From contig NZ_PGFG01000001.1 in assembly GCF_002797735.1 (NCBI RefSeq), positions 1,612,001 through 1,676,000 on the forward strand: a stretch of 64,000 nt of DNA, written 5' to 3'. The notes below the pieces were generated by a model. That model searched no databases. It was not told the DNA's origin and saw nothing but the letters and a program-made list of their open reading frames with translations. Each line of letters begins with the position of its first letter. The first letter of the stretch is position 1. The translations under genes and the position numbers were made by a program. Positions 57,016-64,000 of this stretch are shown here, one piece after another. This DNA comes from Thermoflavifilum aggregans (GTDB taxonomy: Bacteria > Bacteroidota > Bacteroidia > Chitinophagales > Chitinophagaceae).

Positions 57016-58734
57016 TCAGGCAATTTTCAGGCTGAAATAAAATGTACTTCCGACTCCCAATTCGCTTTCTGCCCATATTTTTCCGCCTTGTGCTTCGATG
57101 AATTCCCGGCTGATGGCTAAACCAAGTCCGGTTCCTTCCTGTTGCAACTGCGGAACCCGAAAATAATGTTGAAAAATTTTCTCCAGATATTCTTTGGCAA
57201 TACCTGGTCCCTGATCAGCAATTCGCCAGATCAGTTCCTGTTTTTGCTCCTGTAAAGTGATTTCAATGCGGCTACCCTCACGGGAATAACGAATGGCATT
57301 GCTTATCAAGTTAATGAGTACCCAGGCTGTTTTCTCTCCATCGCACATGATATCAGGCAGTTGATCGGGGAGTTGCAAATCAATATCAATATGCTTTTGG
57401 TCGGCTTGTAGCTTTACAGCGTGCAACGCATATTTCAGGATTTCAGAAGGAGAATGGCGCTGAAGCGTAACATCGATCTTGCCCGATTCAAGTTGGGTAA
57501 ACTTAAGTATTTCTGCAAGAATATTCAGCATGGATTGGCAATCATCCTGCATTCCCCTGACTAATGCCATTTGGTCTTCATTGAGAGGATGATCTCTGTC
57601 TTCCTGCACCAATTTCAGGCTTAATAACATGGAAGTTACCGGGGTTTTCAATTGATGTGAGATTGTAGCGATGAAATTTGTTTTAGCCAGATCAAGTTTT
57701 TTGTAAGCAGTAATATCTTTCAGAATAATAATTTCACCCATGTGAAGTTCGTCATCATCATCCGTAAATTTTCCTTTCACTTTAATTCTTTTAACTTCAA
57801 AGTAAGACTCTTTCTGATCAACGCAAATATTCAGGATTGAATTTTCAACGGAGTAAGAAGAAATATTGTGATTGAATATATCACGAAGAATATCATTTTC
57901 AGGAATAAGCTTTTCAAGTTTCGATCCAATAATTGATTTTTCAAGGTTTAGCACCCGAAGTGCTTCATCATTGGCAAAAACAATATACTGATTTTCATCT
58001 ATTACCATCAGGGGATCCGGAAAATTCTGGATTAAAACTTCTATTCGCTTTTTTTCGGTTTTAATCTGTGCCAGATTCGAGTTTTCATACTCTTTGAGCC
58101 GGGATGCCATATGACGAATGTCTAACGCAAGTTTCCCGAACTCATCCTGGCGCTGCATGGATATATCCACATTGTAATCTTTGTTGGCTATCTTTCGAAT
58201 AGCTTGTTGAAGTTGAATGAACGGCTTATTGATCATGTGGGTAAACCAAAATATAAATCCTATGCTAAGCATAAGCATGAGGAGAAAGATACTGATAAAC
58301 CATATTTTTATTTGACGGGCTTCTTGCTGAGCAAAATGATATTTACGGGATATGGCCAGCTGGTTGATTTCATATACCCTGTTAATAGCCAGCCTGATCT
58401 GGCTATAGAAAGAAGACTGATTCGGGTTTGCAAGAATAAGCTGAAACAAAGAATCTACCGTTTTTACTGCCTGACTTTCTCCTGGCTCAGTGAAATTATG
58501 TTTTTCTTTTTCTAATGCCTGCTGAAAAAAATGAATCTGATCGTCGGTAATAGGGTAATCATTTACACTCTGCAGCATCTGGTTGCAATAGTTGAGGGAT
58601 TCATAATTATCCTGAATAATTCTATGGGTGTTTCGTATCATTTTCGAAACATCATAAATGGCAATAATCCCCACCAAAAGAATCATACACAACAGAAAGC
58701 CTAAGCCTAATAATAGTTTGGATTTTATACTCAT
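57016..58734 (-). CDS. HAMP/PAS sensor histidine kinase linked to kdp
   Basis: 572 residues. Two membrane helices (about 7-29 and 144-167) flank a periplasmic region, then HAMP (about 168-220), PAS (about 230-345), HisKA with the phospho-acceptor His360 in FIATISHQLKTPVTSM, and HATPase_c (LINLISNAIRYS, DQGPGIAKEYLEKIF, GTGLGLAIS). It starts 4 bases after the KdpD/USP gene, so both probably replace a single full-length KdpD. It does not have the four-helix KdpD membrane domain. No KdpE response regulator is in the window. Confidence 0.92.
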   Translation of the reverse strand: MSIKSKLLLGLGFLLCMILLVGIIAIYDVSKMIRNTHRIIQDNYESLNYCNQMLQSVNDYPITDDQIHFFQQALEKEKHNFTEPGESQAVKTVDSLFQLILANPNQSSFYSQIRLAINRVYEINQLAISRKYHFAQQEARQIKIWFISIFLLMLMLSIGFIFWFTHMINKPFIQLQQAIRKIANKDYNVDISMQRQDEFGKLALDIRHMASRLKEYENSNLAQIKTEKKRIEVLIQNFPDPLMVIDENQYIVFANDEALRVLNLEKSIIGSKLEKLIPENDILRDIFNHNISSYSVENSILNICVDQKESYFEVKRIKVKGKFTDDDDELHMGEIIILKDITAYKKLDLAKTNFIATISHQLKTPVTSMLLSLKLVQEDRDHPLNEDQMALVRGMQDDCQSMLNILAEILKFTQLESGKIDVTLQRHSPSEILKYALHAVKLQADQKHIDIDLQLPDQLPDIMCDGEKTAWVLINLISNAIRYSREGSRIEITLQEQKQELIWRIADQGPGIAKEYLEKIFQHYFRVPQLQQEGTGLGLAISREFIEAQGGKIWAESELGVGSTFYFSLKIA

Positions 58735-58738
58735 GGTT

Positions 58739-59863
58739 TCAAGACAAAATGATAATATCGATATCAGTTTCTGAAAGTTTGCTAAGCAATTGATTGAACA
58801 CTGCAGTATTCAAGATGATATTAAACAAGGAGATATGTGGTTTTCCGATACAAATGGTTGTAATCTTATGTTCAATAGCGGCCTCTGCAATTGCTTTTGC
58901 AACGCTGTTGCTTTTTACTTTGATTACTTCTGCACCGAGCTCGGTTGCCAGCTTAAAATTATTGATCAAATGCCGTTGCAGGGAGAGTTTGATTTTTTCG
59001 TCGGTTTCTCTGGGTGTCTGCACATAGAGAATATACCATTTGCTGTTGTAATATGCAGCTATACGTGCTGTTTTTCGGATAATGCGTTTGGCAGTTTCAT
59101 AGTTGGTGCTGATGCATGCCATAAACCGTTCCGGTCTAAGCTGAAGATTGGGTGGAATGTTTTGCTCAATTCTTCTTTCTACCTGCGAGGCTACTTCTTT
59201 GAGTGCCAGTTCACGTAATTGCCATATTTTTTCATTCTGAAAAAAGTGTTCTAATGCATAAGGTATCTTTTGTGGATCATATATTTTCCCTTGTTTAAGC
59301 CTGTCCATCAATTCCTCTACAGCCAAATCGATATTGATTACTTCATCGGCGTCCTGAAGAATTTTATCAGGAATACGCTCTGTTACTTCAATGCCCGTAA
59401 TTTCTTTCACATCATCGTGCAAACTTTCAATATGCTGAATATTCACAGCTGTAATCACATTGATGCCTGCGTCTAATATTTCCATTACATCCATCCATCT
59501 TTTTTCATGTTTGCTGCCCGGTGCATTGGTATGTGCGAGTTCATCCACAATAACCACTTCAGGGTGCAGGTTGATGATGGCCTGCAGATCCATTTCTTCA
59601 AGTTCTTTCCCTTTGTAATAAACTTTTCTGCGCGGGATCACAGGCAATCCTTCGAGCAGAGCTTCCGTTTCCGCACGACCGTGTGTTTCGATATAGCCGA
59701 TTTTGACGTCAATTCCATTTTTCAACAGCACGTGAGCCTCCTGAAGCATGCGGTAAGTTTTACCTACACCAGCACACATGCCGATATATACCTTCAACTT
59801 GCCGCGTCGCTTATTGCGAATCAGCTCAATAAAGGTATTAATACTTGCATCTGGCTTAGCCAT
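58739..59863 (-). CDS. kdpD: KdpD N-terminal sensor domain with USP domain, without histidine kinase
   Basis: 374 residues against about 890 in full KdpD. Residues 20-230 are the KdpD domain: Walker A GMCAGVGKTYRM (G28-T36), VVIVDELAHTNAPGSKHEKRW, NIQHIESLHDDVKEITG. A universal-stress-protein domain occupies about 250-374. The membrane and kinase parts are missing and appear as a separate gene downstream. It likely senses potassium or ATP state and signals to the adjacent kinase. Confidence 0.92.
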   Translation of the reverse strand: MAKPDASINTFIELIRNKRRGKLKVYIGMCAGVGKTYRMLQEAHVLLKNGIDVKIGYIETHGRAETEALLEGLPVIPRRKVYYKGKELEEMDLQAIINLHPEVVIVDELAHTNAPGSKHEKRWMDVMEILDAGINVITAVNIQHIESLHDDVKEITGIEVTERIPDKILQDADEVINIDLAVEELMDRLKQGKIYDPQKIPYALEHFFQNEKIWQLRELALKEVASQVERRIEQNIPPNLQLRPERFMACISTNYETAKRIIRKTARIAAYYNSKWYILYVQTPRETDEKIKLSLQRHLINNFKLATELGAEVIKVKSNSVAKAIAEAAIEHKITTICIGKPHISLFNIILNTAVFNQLLSKLSETDIDIIILS

Positions 59864-59890
59864 GGGGTTGCTAATTTATCTTGAATAGGT

Positions 59891-60466
59891 TCAAGGGGAA
59901 GCAGAAACTTTATCCAATACTAAGTTAAGCTGCAGGACGTTCACGTGAGCAGGCCCCAGCAAATGGAGCAGGGGAGGTTGGATATAGGCCTGCACAAGGG
60001 AATCCACAACCCGTTCGGGTATATGCCGGGCTTGTGCTACGCGTTTTACCTGTACAAATGCGGCTTCTGGAGAAATATCGGGATCCAAACCACTGCCACT
60101 GGCCGTAACCAGGTCAACCGGAATCTGACTCACAGAGATTTCGGGATTTCGGGCCTCAAAATATTTGATACGTTGACTTACCTGTTGAATCAGCAAAGGA
60201 TTGGATGGGGCCAGATTGGTTCCTCCGCTTTGTGAAGCGTCGTAATCGATGGCCGAAGGCCGTCCCCAAAAATACCTATCGCTGGTAAATGGTTGTCCGA
60301 TTTGCACATAGCCCACAATCTGTTGCTGAGCATCACGAACAACAACACCTAATCCACCACCAGGGGCAAATACAGCAAGCAGACGAACAATCAGCACATA
60401 TCCGAAGCAGCATAACGTAATCATGCATGTGGTGATGATGAGAGATTTAAACAGATGATAACGCAT
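59891..60466 (-). CDS. kdpC: Potassium-transporting ATPase subunit C
   Basis: 191 residues, one N-terminal helix (SLIITTCMITLCCFGYVLIV), then soluble domain with GQPFTSDRYFWGRPSA and SGSGLDPDISPEAA. Stabilises the KdpFABC pump. Follows kdpB by 13 bases. Confidence 0.95.
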   Translation of the reverse strand: MRYHLFKSLIITTCMITLCCFGYVLIVRLLAVFAPGGGLGVVVRDAQQQIVGYVQIGQPFTSDRYFWGRPSAIDYDASQSGGTNLAPSNPLLIQQVSQRIKYFEARNPEISVSQIPVDLVTASGSGLDPDISPEAAFVQVKRVAQARHIPERVVDSLVQAYIQPPLLHLLGPAHVNVLQLNLVLDKVSASP

Positions 60467-60479
60467 AATTGTACAACGT

Positions 60480-62519
60480 TTACAGAACCGAAATCAATAA
60501 ATCAATGCATTTTATACCTATAAAAGGTAAAATGAGGCCACCCACACCATAAATCAACAAGTTCCGCCGAAGCAAGGCAGTCGCTCCTACCGGTTGATAA
60601 GCTACTCCACGCATGGCTAGGGGGATGAGCAATGGAATGATGATGGCATTGAAAATCACGGCCGAAAGAATAGCTGATTGCGGGCTATGGAGGTGCATAA
60701 TATTCAGTGCCTGAAATCCGGGCATTTGGCTCATGAACAATGCCGGTATAATGGCAAAATATTTGGCGACATCATTGGCAATGCTGAAGGTAGTAAGGGT
60801 GCCACGGGTAATCAACAATTGTTTGCCAATTTCAACTACTTCAATAAGCTTGGTCGGATCATTATCCAGGTCAACCATATTACCTGCTTCTTTTGCTGCC
60901 TGCGTGCCACTGTTCATCGCTACTCCCACATCGGCCTGTGCCAGTGCAGGGGCATCATTTGTACCATCACCCATCATGGCCACCAGTTTGCCTTCCTGTT
61001 GTTCTTTCCGGATATATTGCATTTTATCTTCAGGCTTAGCTTCTGCTATAAAATCATCCACACCTGCTTTTTCGGCAATGTATTTTGCCGTTAGTGGATT
61101 ATCTCCGGTAACCATAACGGTTTTTACACCCATTTTCCTGAGTCGCTGAAATCGTTCCTGAATACCGGGTTTGATGATATCCTGTAATTCAATGATTCCC
61201 AGAGCCTGTCCGTTTTCACTCACCACCAGAGGGGTACCCCCATTTTTTGAAATAGATTCCACAATAGCATAAGCCTCTTGAGTAAGCGGATGGCCAGCCT
61301 GGGCGCACAGATGACCAACTGCGTCAACAGAACCTTTGCGGATCTTTCGGTTGGGCAAATCTATGCCAGATGTGCGTGTTTCGGCTGTAAAAGGGATAAT
61401 TTTAGCATCCGGAAACTTTGTCCTATCCGGATATTGCTGCGCCAATTCAAGGATTGACCTGCCTTCTGGCGTGTCATCGGCCATGGAACTAAGTACAGCA
61501 CAATCAATAAGGTGTTGAATATCAACGCCCTGAAGAGGATGAAAACGCGTGGCTTTGCGATTGCCTATCGTAATGGTTCCCGTTTTATCCAGCAACAAGG
61601 TATCCACATCACCAGCGGTTTCTACCGCTTTTCCGCTTTTGGCAATAATATTGGCCTGCAAGGCACGATTCATGCCCGCTATGCCAATTGCACTTAAAAG
61701 TCCGCCAATCGTAGTAGGTATGAGGCATACAAATAAAGAAATGTATGCGGCGAGTGAAATCTGTGTATGTGCATAAGCAGCAAAGAATGAAAGAGTAACA
61801 CATACTACGATAAAAACAAGCGTCAATGAAGCCAGCAAAATTGTCAAGGCAATTTCATTGGGTGTCTTCTGCCGGGAGGCCCCTTCAACCAGAGAAATCA
61901 TTTTATCAAGAAAACTTTCTCCGCGGTTGACGGTTACCCTGACTTTAATCCGGTCTGACAAGACTTTTGTTCCGCCTGTTACACCACTGCGATCACCACC
62001 CGCCTCACGAATCACCGGAGCAGATTCACCCGTGATAGCCGATTCATCAATCGAAGCAATGCCTTCAATGATTTCACCATCTGATGGAATAATATCACCA
62101 GCTTCACAGAAAAAAATATCGCCTTTTCTTAGCTGAGAGGCAGTTATCATTTCAGCTTCTGCAGGATCAGCATCTTCATGTGGCAAACGTTTGGCTACAG
62201 TATCTTCCCGTGTTTTGCGAAGAGATTCAGCTTGAGCCTTGCCACGCGCTTCTGCCAAACCTTCAGCAAAGTTGGCAAACAATAATGTAAACAGTAAAAT
62301 AATCGTTATCACGGCATTGTAGGCTATCGATTCACCCGGAATGAAGTGGAGAGCAGCTAGTAACGTTACCACCAGCATAACTACTGTGCCCACTTCCACG
62401 GTAAACATAACCGGATTGCGCACCATGAGTCGTGGGTGAAGTTTGACAAATGACTGCAGGAAAGCTTCACGCATAAGCCTGCGATCAAACAAAGCCGGAG
62501 CTTTTATTTTTCTGGTCAT
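60480..62519 (-). CDS. kdpB: Potassium-transporting ATPase ATP-binding subunit B
   Basis: 679 residues. P-type ATPase: [10 protein letters not shown] (TGES at 163-166), phosphorylated Asp311 in DKTGTITIG, hinge [28 protein letters not shown]. Energises KdpA. Second gene of the operon. Confidence 0.97.
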   Translation of the reverse strand: MTRKIKAPALFDRRLMREAFLQSFVKLHPRLMVRNPVMFTVEVGTVVMLVVTLLAALHFIPGESIAYNAVITIILLFTLLFANFAEGLAEARGKAQAESLRKTREDTVAKRLPHEDADPAEAEMITASQLRKGDIFFCEAGDIIPSDGEIIEGIASIDESAITGESAPVIREAGGDRSGVTGGTKVLSDRIKVRVTVNRGESFLDKMISLVEGASRQKTPNEIALTILLASLTLVFIVVCVTLSFFAAYAHTQISLAAYISLFVCLIPTTIGGLLSAIGIAGMNRALQANIIAKSGKAVETAGDVDTLLLDKTGTITIGNRKATRFHPLQGVDIQHLIDCAVLSSMADDTPEGRSILELAQQYPDRTKFPDAKIIPFTAETRTSGIDLPNRKIRKGSVDAVGHLCAQAGHPLTQEAYAIVESISKNGGTPLVVSENGQALGIIELQDIIKPGIQERFQRLRKMGVKTVMVTGDNPLTAKYIAEKAGVDDFIAEAKPEDKMQYIRKEQQEGKLVAMMGDGTNDAPALAQADVGVAMNSGTQAAKEAGNMVDLDNDPTKLIEVVEIGKQLLITRGTLTTFSIANDVAKYFAIIPALFMSQMPGFQALNIMHLHSPQSAILSAVIFNAIIIPLLIPLAMRGVAYQPVGATALLRRNLLIYGVGGLILPFIGIKCIDLLISVL

Positions 62520-62549
62520 AAGACTTTCATCATTTTATTTTCACACTGT

Positions 62550-64000
62550 TTAATGGATAAGAAAAAATTCTGCAATGGGTCCCACTGATAATGCAGGGAA
62601 AAAGCTCAATGCTGCAATAATCACAATCACAGCAAAAACTACCACTCCGAATGTATAGCTATCTACACGCAGGCTGCCGGCCGATTGTGGAATGTATTGC
62701 TTACGTCCCAGCAGTCCGGCTATAGCTACACCACCTATGATAGATGGATAACGACCTAAAATCAATACGATACCTGTACTGATGTTCCACCATGAATTAT
62801 TGGCTGATAGTTCGGCAAATGCACTGCCATTGTTGGCTGCTGCGCTTGTATATTCATATAACATAGCTGTAAAACCGTGTGGACCTGCATTCATGATCCA
62901 GGAATGAGCTTCAGGGTGATGCAGGTAAAGATAAGTTGCCCATGCTGTAGCAATCAAAATCAGAAAAGGATGTAGCAATACCAGAAGCGCTGCAATCTTC
63001 ATTTCACGTGCTTCTATTTTCTTTCCCAGAAATTCAGGTGTACGACCCACCATCATGCCTGCAATGAAAGCAGCCAAAATGAGATAAATGAAAAAATTAA
63101 TAAACCCTGCACCTACACCACCATAAAAAGCATTTACCATCATTCCAAATAACATATTCATGCCAGAAAGAGGCATATAACTCCCTAACATGGCATTAGC
63201 TGATCCAGTGGAAATAACTGTGGTAATTACACTCCAGTAACCAGAGGCGGCAGCGCCCAGTCGTACTTCTTTCCCTTCCATGTTTCCTAACCGATGATCA
63301 ATACCTAAAGCCCTGATTGCAGGATTACCCTGTATTTCCATCCACACATTTGGAACTACCAGCAGCAAAAAACCCATTGTCATGACACCGAATATAATCC
63401 ATGCGAATTTTCGATTGCGAATGAAATATCCGAAAGTAAAAACCAAGCCTATGGGAATCACAGCTTGTACTATCATTTCCAGCATGTTGGTAAGATAATC
63501 CGGATTTTCAAAAGGATGAGCACTATTTGCATTGAAAAAACCACCTCCATTGGTTCCCAGATGCTTGATAGGCACAAATGCAGCCACAGGTCCCTCCGCA
63601 ATGGTCTGTTTGTGATGTTCCAATGTGATGATATGCTGATTGGATGCAAAATTCATCGGCATGCCTCTCCAGATAAATACTACAGATAATAACAATGATA
63701 AAGGCAAAAGAATGCGAGTGATACTCCTGACAAAATACACATTGAAATTACCTATGCTACTTAACGATCTTTCACGAAATGCCCTGAAAATATGTATACA
63801 CGCAGCCATACCCGTAGCAGCGGAAACAAAATGCAAAAATATTAGCCATATTTGCCCCAGGTAGGAAATCTGGGTTTCCGGTATATAGGTCTGTAAATTA
63901 CAATTGACTATAAATGAAATTGCAGTATTAAAAGCCAGGTCGGGTGACATAGAAGGAATATGATTCGGATTCAGCGGAAGCCATTTCATATTTGTCAGCA
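62550..64000 (-). CDS. kdpA: Potassium-transporting ATPase subunit A, 5' end beyond window
   Basis: The frame is open to the right edge with no stop; codons before the ATG at 63989 read Leu-Thr-Asn, so that Met is internal and about 75-80 N-terminal residues are missing (KdpA is about 560). Selectivity-filter regions are visible: NTAISFIVNCNLQTYIPE, LGTNGGGFFNANSAHPFENP, YEYTSAAANNGSAFAELS. High-affinity K+ channel-like subunit. kdpF and any upstream regulator would be outside. Confidence 0.95.
   Translation of the reverse strand, partial: LTNMKWLPLNPNHIPSMSPDLAFNTAISFIVNCNLQTYIPETQISYLGQIWLIFLHFVSAATGMAACIHIFRAFRERSLSSIGNFNVYFVRSITRILLPLSLLLSVVFIWRGMPMNFASNQHIITLEHHKQTIAEGPVAAFVPIKHLGTNGGGFFNANSAHPFENPDYLTNMLEMIVQAVIPIGLVFTFGYFIRNRKFAWIIFGVMTMGFLLLVVPNVWMEIQGNPAIRALGIDHRLGNMEGKEVRLGAAASGYWSVITTVISTGSANAMLGSYMPLSGMNMLFGMMVNAFYGGVGAGFINFFIYLILAAFIAGMMVGRTPEFLGKKIEAREMKIAALLVLLHPFLILIATAWATYLYLHHPEAHSWIMNAGPHGFTAMLYEYTSAAANNGSAFAELSANNSWWNISTGIVLILGRYPSIIGGVAIAGLLGRKQYIPQSAGSLRVDSYTFGVVVFAVIVIIAALSFFPALSVGPIAEFFLIH

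Noticed and set aside
63989-64000. ATG 63989 as the true start of KdpA
   Set aside because: The following residues align with an internal KdpA region and codons before the ATG are open to the edge.
1-64000. CRISPR arrays, insertion sequences, phage genes
   Set aside because: No regularly spaced repeats, transposase or phage structural genes were seen; the AT-rich block lacks integrase and terminal repeats.

Overview
The window reads as a chromosomal segment of a Bacteroidota bacterium, most likely family Chitinophagaceae. The evidence is a SusC/SusD pair with an ECF sigma factor and FecR anti-sigma, TAnnTTTG-type -7 promoter boxes, a NagB/PIG-L fusion, a NamZ (DUF1343) muramidase, and a KdpD split from its histidine kinase. 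Most of the window is roughly 45-50% G+C. An AT-rich block from about 39.5 to 47.6 kb stands out. The genus is not determined. No phage, transposase or CRISPR array was found.

Layout: 0-6.3 kb holds the end of an M1 peptidase (3' part off the window), a heterodimeric ABC exporter and a LysM/double-psi-barrel envelope protein. 6.3-6.8 kb holds a HicB-like small ORF and a decayed ORF. 6.8-13.1 kb holds fmt, namZ, a SlyD-like FKBP, a hotdog thioesterase and a sugar cluster: SDR dehydrogenase, GH29 alpha-L-fucosidase and an FAH-family hydrolase carrying an in-frame TAA. 13.3-19.1 kb holds gpmA and the thrA-thrB-thrC operon behind a newly recognised leader peptide and attenuator-like hairpin. 19.2-36.7 kb is mostly housekeeping: NagB/PIG-L, dipeptidase, bioB, M42 peptidase, UbiA-like protein, lactonase, WecA/MraY-type transferase, CpsB/YwqE phosphatase, phosphosugar mutase, penicillin acylase, isocitrate dehydrogenase and an Fsr-like exporter.

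36.9-52.8 kb is a polysaccharide utilization locus: ECF sigma factor, FecR, SusC with STN domain, SusD, a LamG lipoprotein, a sugar porter, GH130, a truncated GH43, GH3 and GH2. The SusC gene is a compositional mosaic. Its signalling N-terminus has host-like G+C, while the plug and barrel and the next genes are AT-rich. At the other edge only the 3' third of a GH43 gene survives. The simplest reading is that an imported SusCD-transporter-GH130 block replaced the middle of a resident locus by recombination, keeping the resident sigma/FecR/STN signalling and the flanking GH3 and GH2 enzymes.

52.9-64 kb holds tRNA-Pro(CGG), the oxidative pentose phosphate operon gnd-zwf-pgl, and a kdpABC potassium pump operon. 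In that operon KdpD is split into a KdpD/USP protein and a separate HAMP/PAS histidine kinase. kdpA runs off the right edge.

The most notable findings are the threonine-operon attenuator (eight consecutive Met/Thr/Ile codons and a competing antiterminator pairing), the SusC mosaic with its matching GH43 truncation, and the nonsense codon in the fucose-linked FAH gene. All calls are from reading the sequence. No database search was run.
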